In this document: positions 32,720 through 44,965 of the stretch, piece by piece
Layout: every line of letters begins with the position of its first letter
How positions within the stretch are numbered: position 1 is the stretch's first letter
Source: Motacilla alba alba
Taxonomy: Eukaryota > Chordata > Aves > Passeriformes > Motacillidae
NCBI RefSeq assembly: GCF_015832195.1
Contig: NC_052026.1
Coordinates: forward strand, 14,743,619 to 14,807,618
Length of the DNA: 64,000 bases
Direction of reading: 5' to 3'
Notes under the pieces: model-generated
What the model was told of the DNA's origin: nothing
The model's input: the letters and a program-made list of their open reading frames with translations, nothing else
The model's database searches: none
Position numbers and translations under genes: made by a program

Positions 32720-33660
32720 CAGTGGCTGTGGGGGCAAAAACGGGGGATGTGGCGGCTGCCGGCGGGGCCGGGAGCAGCCCGGGGCGGGGAGCGGCGCGGG
32801 GCCGGGAGCGGGACCGGGAGCGGAGCGGGGCCGGGAGCGGCCCGGGACGGGGAGCGGGGCGGGGAGCGGCGCGGGGCGGGGGGGGCTCTGCCCGGGGCCC
32901 CGCCGCGCACACACGTGCGGGGGGTTGGCTCCGCCCCCGCCGCCCCGCCCCGGCCCCGCCCCTACCGCGGCCCCGCCCCGCCCGCTCCCACCGCTCCCCG
33001 CCGCTGCCGCCGCCGCCGCGCCCGCCTTTCGCCAGCCGCTCCGGTGCTCCCGGCGGCGGGCAGAGCGCGGCAGGGCAGCCGAGCGGAGCCGGGCCCCGCC
33101 GTGCCGCGCCGGCCGCCCATGTGCCGCGCGCCGCCGTCCTGACCTCACGCACAAAAGGCGGGCCGGGAGGCGACGGGCCGCGCCTGGCAGCGCCTCCCAT
33201 GCACCGTGCGCAGCCCCCCGCGGCGGCTCGGCCCCGGGCCATGAGGGCAGCGTAGCTCCGACACCGCCGCGCTCGGCCCGGCCCGGCCCGGCCCGGCGCG
33301 GCCGGGGGCAGCCGCGACCCGGCGGCGGCGCGGAATGGCAGCAGGGGGCGGCGCCCCCTGGCGGGCGGGCGGGCGCCTCCCGCCGCTCGTGGTGCTGCTG
33401 GTGCTGCTGGCGGGGGCGGCGGGCGAGGAGATCAACGCCGAGGTGAGCCACGGGCCGGGACTCCGCACCCCCGGGCCCCGCACCGGCACCTGCGGGCCCG
33501 GCGCGCCGCCGCCCGGTGCAGGTGCAGGCGGGGAACGGCGGGGTGGGGTGCGGGTCGCCCCCGGGGGTGGCGGGCGGCGGGCGCGGGGTGTGGGGAGGAA
33601 GCGCTTTGTGCCCGGCGGGGGAGGGGGTGAAAGGGCTTTTGATAAAGGCTCTGCTTCACC
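32720..33660. promoter_or_regulatory. MMP15: CpG island, MMP15 promoter and 5'UTR
   Basis: Dense CCCCGCCCC (Sp1-type) boxes at 32930-33000, long GGGAGCGG/CGGGGC stretches and no TATA box. The island reaches across the first MMP15 exon (ATG at 33335) into intron 1. Confidence 0.75.
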
Positions 33661-36600
33661 GCCCTGCCGGGGGAACGGGAGTGGGGGTAGGAGAATTTAA
33701 TAGATTTAGTGTTTTTAGCAATTTAAATGTTAAGCCGTTTTTGGAAAAAAAAAAAAAAAGTGATAGGAAAATAATTGGGATTGGAAAAGGATTGGAGAAC
33801 CTGGAGAAGAAGACTTGGAAAAGGAAAAAGATTTGGAAGAGCAATAAGACTTGGAAAAGGAAAAAGAATTGGAAGGAATTTAGAAAAAAAGCTTTAAAGA
33901 TTAAAAGGAAAACCCCACTAATTTGGAAAATATAAATGAAAACTAAGAGGGGGAAAAAAAGTTACAAAAGAGTAGTAATAAAGATAAAAATAAAATGCAA
34001 TTAAAGCAGACAAGAGGAGGCGGAGGCTGGGGCAGGAAGGAAGAGCCCTGGCGCGCCCCAGCACCCTCCTGCCCCCCGCCCTGGGGCTGCAGCCCCGCAG
34101 GACAGAAGCCCCTTTGTGGGTGCAGGCCGGGCGGGGGGTCCAGGCATCACATCCCTCAGCAGCTCCCAGGGGACGCCTCTGGAGGAGGACAGGGACAAGC
34201 AGCCCTCAGGCAGCCTGGCCCCCTGCCAGCTGCCTCGTCCCTGGAGTCCGGCCATCCGGCAGCAGACCCCGAGATCACCGGCTCCCCCACCTTGCAGGGA
34301 CCCTGTGCCCCGCTGCCACAGCGCTGCCCGCTCGGGGGTGGCATTTGCCACCGGCAGCTGGCACTGACCACCCCTGTGGAGGGACGCGGGGCTGGGGTGC
34401 AGTCAGGCAGGGGGAGGGATCCTTCCCCGCGGGGCGTTGGGGAGCTCCGGGGCCGCCCCGTGCCCGGCTGACGCGCGCTCTCGCGGCGCAGGCATGGCTG
34501 CGGCTCTACGGGTACCTGCCGCAGCCCAGCCGCCGGATGTCCACCATGCGCTCGGCCCAGACCTTCTCCGCCGCGCTCGCGGAGATGCAGAGGTTCTATG
34601 GCATCACCGTCACCGGCGTCCTGGACGAGGAGACCAAGGCGTGAGTTTCTCCCATTGTCCCCTTGCTCAAGCAGGTGGCAGCTCCGCTCTCAGGCTCTGT
34701 GGTTTTCTCTGATGGCCTTGGGGCTCTGCTGGCACCTGGAAAAGTGGGCGCTGTCCCCCTGGGGAGGTGCTTCTCGCCTTTTGGGGGCTGCACCTCTGCA
34801 TCCAGGATAGTGTCCCTGCTGTGGGTGCTGAAACCCCCCAGGGACCTTGGCTGTGGTGGATTGAGCCCTGGCTCGGTGTCCTCCTGGCAGGTGGATGAAA
34901 CGTCCCCGCTGTGGGGTCCCGGATCAGTTTGGAGCACGGATGAAGTCCAACATGCGTCGGAAGCGGTACGCGCTGACAGGGCGGCGCTGGAGCCAGAGCC
35001 ACCTCACCTTCAGGTACCCAACACTGCCAGGGATTCCCTTCCGCCAGCCCATGGAGAGCCATGGATCCCCTCAGGGAACGAGTGCTGCTCCAGGCCTTCC
35101 CTAGTGAATTCTCTATCCCCAGCATCCAAAACTACACGGAGAAGCTGGGTCGGTACCACTCGCACGAGGCTGTCCGACGAGCTTTCCGGGTGTGGGAGCA
35201 AGCCACGCCGCTGGTTTTCCGGGAGGTGGCCTACGAGGACATCCGGCAGAAGAGGAAGAAGGAGGCTGACATCATGGTGCTCTTTGCCTCTGGATTCCAT
35301 GGAGACAGCTCTCCCTTTGATGGCCTTGGGGGATTTTTGGCTCATGCCTATTTTCCCGGCCCTGGCATGGGGGGGGACACGCATTTCGACTTGGATGAGC
35401 CCTGGACGCTGGAGAATGCGGATGTGTCTGGTGAGTTGGGGGCCAAGGAGGTCGTAAAGGTGACCAGAGGAGCCGGGTGGCCACTGTGGGTGGAAGGGGG
35501 AGGCTGTGCTGGTGTAGACGGGAGCGGCAGGGAGAGCAGGTCCACCATGGGTGATGCAGGCCAATCCCACTGGAGCACCCCTGTTGCAGGGTGCTGGGTC
35601 CAGATCTGCCTCATGCATCATGTTCTCCATCCCGTCTTGCTGATGGTGTCTCTCCCTGCAGGGAACAACCTTTTCCTGGTGGCCGTACATGAGCTGGGGC
35701 ACTCTCTGGGCTTGGAGCACTCCAGCAACCCCAGTGCTATCATGGCACCCTTCTACCAGTGGATGGACACGGAGAACTTCCAGCTGCCCGAGGATGACCT
35801 CAAGGGCATCCAGCAGCTCTACGGTGAGGAGCTGGTTGGGGGATCATCCCAGAGGTGGGATTCTGGGCATACGTGTGAGGAAACTGAGGTACAGGTGCTG
35901 CTGTGGTCTGCATCACCACATCCCTTCTCTCACCTGCCCGATCCAGGTACCGCAGATGGGCACCCTCAGCCCACCAAGCCTTTGCCCACCGTGACTCCCC
36001 GGAGACCTGGCAGGCCAGACCAGAGACCCCCTAAACCTCCCCCTCCGGGGAAACCAGAGCGACCACCCAAACCTGGCAGCCCAGACCGACCTGACCAGTA
36101 TGGCCCCAACATCTGCGATGGGGACTTTGACACGGTGGCGGTGCTGCGTGGGGAGATGTTTGTATTCAAGGTACCTGCCGCGACCCCCTCGTGCCCCTTC
36201 CTTGGGGATGTAGTGGGTGGGAGGACCCCTCAGCAAGGTGACTGTGTCCCTGTGTCCTCCCCATCCTCTGCCAACACCCTGTTTCTTTCCAGGGCCGGTG
36301 GTTCTGGAGGGTCCGGCACAACCGGGTGCTGGACAACTACCCCATGCCCATCGGACACTTCTGGCGGGGCCTCCCTGGGGACATTGATGCTGCCTACGAG
36401 AGGCATGACGGGAAGTTCGTCTTCTTTAAAGGTGAGCAGGGAAGCTGGATGGGAGGGCTGAGGTGGAAGTGAGACCCCAGTGTCCCCCACAAAGCTGTTG
36501 AGAGCTGGTTGGCTTCATCTCACCCTGATCCACCTCCCCAGCCACAGCTGCTGTGTGATCCCAAGGGGTCGGGGTGGCCACAGGCATCTACCACTATCCC

Positions 36601-37743
36601 TATCCATTTGTGCACCTGCCACAGCGGCTGGGTGGGACCTTCTTATCCCCCTTCTCCAACTCTTTCTCCTGTAGGTGACCGGTACTGGCTCTTCCGAGAA
36701 GCCAACCTGGAGCCTGGGTACCCACAGCCCCTGGTCACCTACGGGCAGGGCATCCCCTACGACAGCATTGACACAGCCGTCTGGTGGGAACCCACGGGAC
36801 ACACCTTCTTCTTCCGTGAGGACAGGTGAGTGTCTGTGGGGCTCTTCCTGCTCTGCTGCCTCCTGACCCCTTTCAGGGGGAGAACGTTGGGCAGTGGGGA
36901 TCTCTGTGCTTGTCACTTACTCCCCACCTCCCTCCCCAGATACTGGCGCTTTAACGAGGACACACGCTCGGTGGACCCTGGGTACCCAAAGCCCATCTCT
37001 GTCTGGGTGGGCATCCCTCCCTCACCCAAGGGAGCCTTCCTCAGCCCGGACGCATGTAAGTAGAGGACGAGAGGGGTGGGTGGTGGTGGTGGTGGGGGTC
37101 TAGGGGATGAGGTTATCCCTCTGATAGCCTGGCCACATGGGATGGACTTGGGGAGAGTGTCTGGGAGTCAGTGGTGAATCCCTTTCTGAAGGGTTTCACC
37201 AGATCTGGAGCAAAACCTGCTGTCTTGGGCATCTGCAGGGGTGCCCAGGTTCTGCAGTGTCCTGTGCCCACCAACTTACCCCTTGTCTCCGTCTTCTCTC
37301 CCCCAGCCTCCACCTACTTCTACAGAGGCACAAAGTACTGGAAGTTCGACAATGAGCGTCTCAAGACAGAGCCAGGCTATCCCAAATCCATCCTACGGGA
37401 CTTCATGGGCTGTCACACGGAGCTGGTCCCAGACCCCAATCCCCGCTGGCCCGATGTGGACCGACCCCCCTTCAACCCTGATGGGGATGGGGGGACTGAA
37501 GGTGAGGAGGAGGAAGAGGAAGATGAGGATTACAGCGAGGGAGATGGCCAGCCAGGCAGGGACGTGGACGTGGTGGTGCAGATCGATGAGTACACACGCA
37601 CCATGAGCGTGGTCATGGTGCTGGTGCTGCTGGTGCTGCTGCTCTGCATCCTGGGCCTCATCTACGTCATCGTCCAGATGCAGAGGAAGGGCGCACCCCG
37701 AATGCTCTTGTACTGCAAGCGCTCCTTGCAGGAGTGGGTCTGA
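33335..37743 (+). CDS. MMP15: MMP15, membrane-type matrix metalloproteinase 2 (MT2-MMP)
   Basis: Membrane-anchored zinc protease that degrades matrix and can activate pro-MMP2. Exons: 33335-33442, 34492-34640, 34891-35013, 35123-35430, 35662-35823, 35947-36170, 36293-36431, 36675-36825, 36940-37055, 37307-37743; 638 residues (human about 669). Order: signal peptide ([16 protein letters not shown]), propeptide with [18 protein letters not shown], cysteine switch PRCGVPDQ, furin site RRKR before YALTG, MT-loop [13 protein letters not shown], zinc site [11 protein letters not shown] with Met-turn AIMAP, Pro-rich hinge, four-blade hemopexin domain ([19 protein letters not shown] to RDFMGC), acidic stalk, transmembrane segment [20 protein letters not shown] and tail [21 protein letters not shown]. 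The stalk and tail identify MMP15 rather than MMP14, 16 or 24. All catalytic residues are present. Exon 1 differs most from mammals. Confidence 0.97.
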
Positions 37744-38400
37744 CCCTGGCTCCCTCCCCCCACCGCCCCCGCCACCATGGTGCTAAGATGGACCTGACAC
37801 CCCCTCCCCTTGACCCTCACCACGGCCTCGGCCCCTCTACCCCATTGTTGCTTGATGGCTCCAGCCTCAGAAAAGGGGGGATGCCCAACCCCCCAGCCCC
37901 TCCAGAGCAGCCGGGCTGGGACCGGGGATGGTCATGGGGGGGCTGGAGGGCATCCAGGCACTGCCTGCTCCCCAGTGCCTGTGCGTCCCCCTAGCCGTGA
38001 CCCTCGGGCTGCCACCCATCACGTGCCTGCATCTGCCATGGGTCCCTGCGGGGTCCCTTCCTCCTGTGTGAGCCCGCTGCAGCTCGGGTGGTGAGTGGGC
38101 TGGGGGCTGCTCCCCAGTGATGCGGGCTGGCAGGTCTCAGCCTCTGGCACCTGCAGTGGTGGGGAAGGGAGGGCTGAGCTCATGGCTGTGTTTCCTGTTG
38201 AACCACGGGGATACAGGGATGTGGTGCCTAAAGACAGCGTGAGTTGGGAGATGCCACCTCTGCAATCCTGCTGGGGCTCAGCTCAGTCCGGGCCCTGCTG
38301 CTGCCACTGTGGGATGAAGCCCTGGGGCATGTGGCCCTGTGGGCAGGGCAGTGGGCACAGCCACCTTGTATGTCCATTAAACGGGTCGGGTGTGTGGAGA
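37744..38400 (+). other. MMP15: MMP15 3'UTR
   Basis: Follows the TGA at 37741 directly and shares the last exon. It is C-rich and has no long frame, and it ends at the ATTAAA signal near 38376. Confidence 0.7.
38376..38381 (+). terminator. MMP15: ATTAAA poly(A) signal of MMP15
   Basis: CCATTAAACGG is followed within 10 bases by GGGTCGGGTGTGTGG, a G/T-rich downstream element. It lies 633 bases after the stop codon. Confidence 0.7.
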
Positions 38401-38409
38401 GCTGTGGTG

Positions 38410-41400
38410 CCATCGTCCTTCCTGCCACAGGGGTACCCTGGGGGGTCTGGGCAAATTTTGTGGTAACGGGGCTTGTCTGGGGGGGTCACCCTGCGTGGCA
38501 CCCCCAGGGGACTGGGTGCCATGCTCGGGGATGCAGGGAAGGGGCCAGCATGGCCAGTGATGTCCCTGCAGCAGTCCCTGCCCTGGGGCTGCCACTTTAG
38601 GGGGGTCAGCTAAAGCAGCCCCCCCACCCCCACCAGTGGACAGAGCGGCCTTTCAGCAGCTCCCATGGCAGTGACAAGGGAACACAGGGTGCCTTGTTCT
38701 CCCCCAGCCAGCCCTGCTCTTCAGCCCTGGGCAGCCGCCTCCCTTCCCCGTGCAGGGGCCGGCAGCAGCTGGGGGACCCTCCTGGAGCCACTTCACAGGG
38801 TGCTTCAGCTCCCTGTCCCCACGCAGCCCTGCTGGGTTTCCTGGGGGGAAGGGGTGGCCATATCCTGTCTCAACACTGCTGTCTCAGAGGAAGGCAAGAG
38901 GAGTCACGACTGCTGGAGAGATCAGAGAAATAATCATGGGAGTGGGAAAGATTAGACTTCACGGTTAGGAAACTGGCTTTATCTGGGGAAAAATGTTGCT
39001 CGGCCATTAATGGGAAGAAAAACCAGAGGCTGGTGATGAGATGATCACAGGGGTGGCAGCTAGAGCCAGGTATGTTCTGCAGGTGCAGGAGAGGCCTGGC
39101 ACCGTTGCTGCACTCGTGGGGAGGCTGGTTGGGCTGTGCTTGGCAAGGGGGTTGTGCGAACCTGGCCCATCCCTGTGGGGCTGTCCCTGTGGTATTGGGA
39201 GCATTCCCATGTGGGAATTGACTCCAGTCAGCATCTTTGCTTTCTCCAGCCTCCCCTGCAGCAGGACCAGGGCAGCACCTGTGCCCTGCGTCTTTGCCCC
39301 GGGCACCTCTGTCTTGGTGCACCCCTGACTGCTCCCCTTGCCCTGGTGCTCCAGCTGCTCCTTTGCCCTCATCCCCTCCTGCCAGCCCGGGTGGGTGGGA
39401 GAGAGGGTTCCCCCACTTCATGGATGAGGATATGAAGACTTTGTGATCCCCCATCCTTCCCCCTCCCCAGGGCTCAGAGCTGCTGGCTCAGTTCCCGACT
39501 GCTACAACCACTTCCCAGCACTGAATTGCCCTGAGCTGCCCAGCTACTCGTCAGCCACTAATTACTGTAAAAGGGAAGGACTGGTGCTGGCTCTCACCCC
39601 GCTTTTCTGGTGCTGGGGGGGAACCCTGTGGCCTGAATCACCCATCCCCTGCCCCAGCCTCCATCCCTACCCACACTGGGCAGCGATTTCCAGCCATGAG
39701 CTGATTCCCTGGAAAACACGTTTGGCTCAGACTCAGCACGTCGCTGCAGCCAAGCGAGAAGTCAAAATCAGGAACAGAAAACCCCTGAGGAATTGGGGGG
39801 AGTGGGTGGAAAAAGATCTCCAAGTGGCTCAGGGCTGTTGTATTCCATCAGCCAGGCCTTGCTGGGTCACATTCCTTGGCTTTTAACTTCTTTCAGTTCG
39901 GTTTTGACCATTTTGCTCAGATTTGTGTTCGTGTGGGTCTTCCCCAGAGCTGAGGGAGGACCCACAGCTCTGCTGGGGCAGCCTGACCCTCCAGCCTGTG
40001 CTGAACCAGGGCCAGACAGGCACCAGGAGCTGCCAAAAGCCATGAACGTGGCCAAAAGGCGAGGCAGGAGGAAAGCACGGCTGGGATTCACTCTCCCCAC
40101 CCCTGCAGAGATTGCTCCAGAGGCCAGCAGATGCATTTCCCACGGCAGATGCATTTCCCACACTGGATGCACTTCCCGCAGCAGATGCATTTCCGACAAC
40201 AGATGTATTTCCCACGGCAGCCGTGTTTCCCTTCTCTCCTGGGGGTACACAGGGCTCGACGGGGTGCAGGGCTGGGACCCCAAAGCCTGGTACCTGGAAA
40301 GACGCCTGGCTTGCAGGGAAAGGCAGAGCTGGACGAGGGTGCCCAGGGTCAGCTGCTTAAGGTATCGCTTCCATGGCAGGGGAGGGGTCTCCTTGCTGAT
40401 TCAGGGTGGGACAGGAGCTGGGAACAATTCCCCAGCGGGAATTAGGGATGCTGGGAGCAGAGGCCCAGGCCACCACACTCGGAGAGCTGGGACACCGCTT
40501 CCCACCCCCTCCCGCTCTTCCCCGGATGCTGCAGCAGAGCCGGTGCCAGGAGCCCAGGGCCATCTGGAAACGCTCATGGACAGCAGTAAGGGACCTGCTG
40601 GAGACAAAGCCCAGCATTTCAGCGGCGCCCAGGCTCTGCCGGGGCCCCTGCACGCCCACAGCGGGGTCAGCTCACCTCTGGACCCCGCGGGTGTGAGAGC
40701 CCAGGAGGGCAGCAGGCACCTGCTCCAGGGCACGGCGAGGGCGAGCCCGGCTGAGCCTGGCCCCGGCAGCCACCGCCAGGATCCACTCCCGCCTGGCAGC
40801 TCCCTGCTTCCCAAAAATAGGTTGGAGAGCCTGACCTGGAAAAGACCCTGGGAGCTCAGCGTCCTCCAGGCCCTGCTGTGCTGGGGTGGGTGTGAGGGGG
40901 GGAGCAGGGCTGGCAGGGGCTCTCTGCCCTCCTGGCACCACCTCCGGAGCATCCTCCTCTTCCTCTGCAAGCCAGGGCGCGATCCCCTGTTCAGCGCTGA
41001 GGAACGGACCCGGAAAACACAGAGGAAGCCGGGCTCAGTGCAGAGGAAGAACTGGGGCTGGGATACAGCGAGCAGCGAGCGGCCAGCTCAAGGTCGGAGG
41101 AAACAATGCTGGGGATGGAGGGAAGGGCCGCGGGGCCCTGGGAGGGGCTGAACCTGCTGCCTGTGCTCGCTGCAGGCAGGGCGGAGGCTCCGGTGCTGCC
41201 CGGAGAGGGGTCAGTGCCAGCACAGCCCGCGGGTGGGATGCACCCACCAACCACTCGTGTGGCTCACGCCCCTCTCCTCCCCTCCTCACACCCACCGGGC
41301 AGCCCCCAGGCTGCTGCTGGGGGTGCTGGGACCCCTCATCTCACAGAAAGTCATTCCTGGGGCTGCAGGGGCAACACCTGAAGTGATGGTGAAGCAGATG

Positions 41401-44400
41401 GGCTGCAGTTCTGCTTCAGCACAACTTGGCATCCATCATCTTCTCACCTCTAGCAGCTCTGCAGCTTTCCCCACTGCATCCCAGGTTAGCTCTCAGGGTG
41501 TACAATTTCTCCCTTACCCCAGAAAATTGTGTTTGGGTGGTCCCATTTTGCGGCCTGCCAGTGGAAGCTCTCACCCCTCTCCTGCAGGCGCCGGCAGGGC
41601 AGGAACATCAGCTCTCTCTGCATGCACAGTGGCCAAAGTCCCCAGTACCGTCACTTGGTTTTCCTGGGCGGTGGCCAGTGGTAAAACTCAAAATAAATAT
41701 TTCCCTTGCCTCCAGCACTGCCTGCCCCACATTAGACAACAGCTGCAAAGGATTAACGTCGCCCTGGAGGTGTAATCCCTCTATAAAGATGACAACATTT
41801 GGCCCAAGACATCCAGGGAGATGCAGAATGGACAAGAAGCAGAGTTGGGCCCAGATTTTTTGATTCCTGCTTATCCCTCTGTGATAACAGCTCTGTGCTT
41901 CTTTGCCAGGACCCACTTGATAGGAAAGTGACAAAGTGCAAGGGGACAAACACAGGCAGGGACAGAAGCTTGTATCAATGTCCTGCCAGACAGTGTCTGC
42001 TGGGCTGGACACTCACACAGGATTCTTCTGCCCCAGCAGCAGATCAAACTGAGAAAGCTTTCCAGGAAAACCCCATTGCCTGCTTGCTCTGCCAGCAGCT
42101 GCCACCTGCCCAGGCAGAGCCTTGGGATGTCCCAGCCCTGGCTCACACCACAGTGACTGCCAGCTGCTCCAGCCCACGCCTGCTGCTGCTGGCCCAGCCC
42201 AGGGCGGGTCCCTTGCTCCGAGGAGCTGCAGCCTGTGCACTCACCCTATTTCAACACCCAAGCTTTCCAAAGGAAGCTTTACCTTTCATGTAGAAAGCAG
42301 CTCCCAGCACTGAAGTCCCCACTGAAGTGTCCAAGTGCACAACCTTGTCCCAGCCAGTGGAAGACAAAGGTGAAAAGCTGGTGCAGAGAAGGAAAACTTT
42401 GGGTGGGCCCTGCTCTGCCCGGGGTTGAAACCAGGGCTCCCCACAGAGATTAATTTCTCTCCCACTAAACATGAACTGCAACAAGGACTTACGCAGGAAG
42501 GAAGGAGCAGGCCACCCCCAGAAAGGTGAACGAGGAGATATCTAAGATCTTTTCTGCACAGGCTGCCTGCACTGAACCAAGACTCCCCTCTGCCCACCCC
42601 TCATACCCAGCTGGGGCTGCCCCACGAGCAGGCAGGCAGCAGCCATCCACGACTCCCACCTCTGCCCCCACCTCCTTCCTGCATTCCTCCGCTCTTTCCA
42701 TGTAGGAGGACGTTGCATCCCAGCCACGTTAAAAGCCAGAACCAAAGGAGTAAGAAGCTGAGTGCTCCACCACAGGAGTTTTGCTTGTGCACATTTAGGA
42801 AAGGGCTGCTGACAGGATGCCTCTGACATTCTGGCCCATCTACCAGCAGCATCCTCTTCTCCCACAGGGAGAGCATCCAACTTCACCCACCTTCAGCGAG
42901 ATGGTTAAAGTTTTGATGGGAGAGAAGGGTTAGAAGAGAAAGATTTTGGAAGCACAGTGTAAATCACCAAGCATCTGGCTGTGGAGGGAAGAGCCAGTAT
43001 CCGGTGATGCTCCACTTTGTGCAGCAAGTAAACAGGAAGATTCAGTATTTTGTTTAGTATTTAAAAATACACAGTAGGTCCATATGGATGTAAGGGTTTG
43101 TGGCTGGGAGTTTATTCCAGCAAATCTGCTGGCACAGCTCCTAGAGGTCGGGCAGGAATTGGCAGCAGGGCCCATCTGATCTCTGCAGAGGCAGCCAGCT
43201 CGGGGCCCAGGGGAGCCCAGCCCCTCTCAATGCATTAGGGCTGGTCACTCAGGGTGAGCTCAGCTCCTCAAGGACCAGGGGCAACTCCAGCACAGGCCCC
43301 AGCAGGGCAGGGAAAGGCAGCAGCAGCTCCTGCTGAGTGCTCAGCTGCCAAAGACTGCCAAAAACACATGGTGTTGAATAAGGGCTTGCGGGAAAGGATG
43401 CACATTTTACCCTCACAGGGTCTGCTGGATCCGCTCAGCAGCTCCCCCAGCTCTAGCAAGCTTTGCAAACATGGAGAAAGCCTCACCATGGACTTCATTA
43501 AGGCCAACCCCTGGCAGGAGATCCAGTGATTCCACTGAACGTATCTAGTCCAGCCAAGCCTTGACACATGTCAATGCAGGATGGATGGTGCTTTCTCATG
43601 TAGGCTTCCTTGGCTGGGCTCCTTAGAGCTACCAAGCTGTTCAGTTGCTAGAATTGCAAAGGTCTTCTCCAGAAAGCCTTCTGCAGGTGCAATCCAGCCC
43701 CACGTGGCAGCACCTCCAGTTCAAAGCCCAGCAGCTCTAAAGGTGCAGGCGAGGCAGCTCCGTAACAGGCATCTGGAGAGCTTTGTCACAGAGGTGCACA
43801 GAGAGGGTGCAGAAACATGCCAAACCTTTAAACCAGGCAGGGTCTCAGTGGTCAGGATTAAACCCAGAATCTAAGGCAGATGTCCCTCAGCAGGCCCTCC
43901 TGCCCCTGGGAGAGAGCAGCTTTGTTCTACAGAGCAGTAACAGAAGTGAAGTCTTCCCCATTCACTGCACAGCCCAGGGAAGGATCAGTCCCAGCCTTTG
44001 GTACCTGCCCTCCAGAGTACTGATGGGAGGCTTGGCGCTGGGCAGGAAAGGCACCATCTACTCCCAGACTCACCCCCTTACTGATGGAGTCTCTGGCTTC
44101 CCTTCACAAGCCTTTCTACAACAAAGGCAGATTGGTTTGAGGCAGGGAAGGGCAGCTTCAGCACAGGAAAAGACTTCCGCTCCTGCTCTGCTGCTGTGCT
44201 GAACCTCCCCTCTGATCCCTGGGGAAAGGGACAATCTGGCAGCTGGAAGGCTATTGTGTGCCTTGTGCTGCTGAAGGCTTGGCTGAGAGCTGGAGAGAGT
44301 TGGTAACTACACAGCCAACAAAACTGCCCTAACAGGCAGGTAAGGCTAATTTGTCACTGCTGGGGAAAATGGCTTAAAGGAAAAAAGGGAATGGAAAACC

Positions 44401-44660
44401 CATTTTCATGAACAGCATGAGTTTTTGTCATAGTACCACAAACTTCATGGACTGGAGACAGTTTCTGTCTTCTCTGTGGAAACCTTACTACTTTCCCTCT
44501 CACCAGATTGCTGCTGGTTGTGTCTGTGCTATCCCTTAAACAGTGAAGGTGCTGATCAAAGTCAAGTTCAGAGGCAAATTCTAACATCTGGGTTCTCAAA
44601 GAAACTCTCTGGTACTTTCTGAAGCACTAAAAAGTTAGAGATCCATCAAAGGAGGAGGAA
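38410..44660. other. Intergenic region MMP15-CFAP20 (convergent 3' ends)
   Basis: About 6.2 kb between two converging genes. I recognise no gene, tRNA or CR1. GC-rich frames at 39.8-41.4 kb are long but have no homology or splice structure that I can support. Confidence 0.5.
40128..40232. repeat. Tandem repeat, about 18-bp unit, six copies
   Basis: Units of GCAGATGCATTTCCCACx: GCAGATGCATTTCCCACG, GCAGATGCATTTCCCACA, CTGGATGCACTTCCCGCA, GCAGATGCATTTCCGACA, ACAGATGTATTTCCCACG and a decayed last unit GCAGCCGTGTTTCCC. The unit is a multiple of 3, so it stays open in frame, but nothing else suggests coding. Confidence 0.88.
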
Positions 44661-44671
44661 GACAGAAGCAG

Positions 44672-44965
44672 ATTTACAGAGCCAAATGTTTAATAACTTT
44701 TCAAGAACAAGTATTACATCCATATTTAGAGCATATATAAGAGATGGAAACAAGGAAATAAAAAATAAAATTGCTAACTTCAAGAGGATACACTTAACTC
44801 CACAATTCCTGCTGAATCCCTTCTTTGGAGGCACAGTGGCCACTTTGAGCAAGACAAGACTGGGTACCAGGCCACCTGCAGAGTTTAGGCTCAGCACTTT
44901 AGGAACAGCCAGGAAAACTCTGACTCTGTACAATTTGCACGCCAACATCTCTTCCCAACGTGATG
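44672..44965 (-). other. CFAP20: CFAP20 3'UTR
   Basis: Starts right after the TAA in the terminal exon and runs about 290 bases to just past the ATTAAA at 44694-44689. Low GC compared with its surroundings. Confidence 0.7.
44689..44694 (-). terminator. CFAP20: ATTAAA poly(A) signal of CFAP20
   Basis: Minus-strand AGTTATTAAACATTTGG about 275 bases after the stop, in AT-rich sequence. It fits the end of the short CFAP20 3'UTR. Confidence 0.65.

Noticed and set aside
32594..33451. 285-codon minus-strand frame upstream of MMP15
   Set aside because: CpG-island composition, antisense to the MMP15 5'UTR and exon 1; no homology seen.
39793..41386. Overlapping 450- and 166-codon plus-strand frames in the MMP15-CFAP20 spacer
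   Set aside because: Partly an 18-bp repeat, no recognisable domain, no promoter or splice structure; probably chance in GC-rich DNA.
44354..44359. CAG-TGA behind a CCCCAG acceptor as CFAP20 last exon
   Set aside because: The 44971 acceptor is stronger and is followed by a short AT-rich 3'UTR with ATTAAA, so it is preferred.
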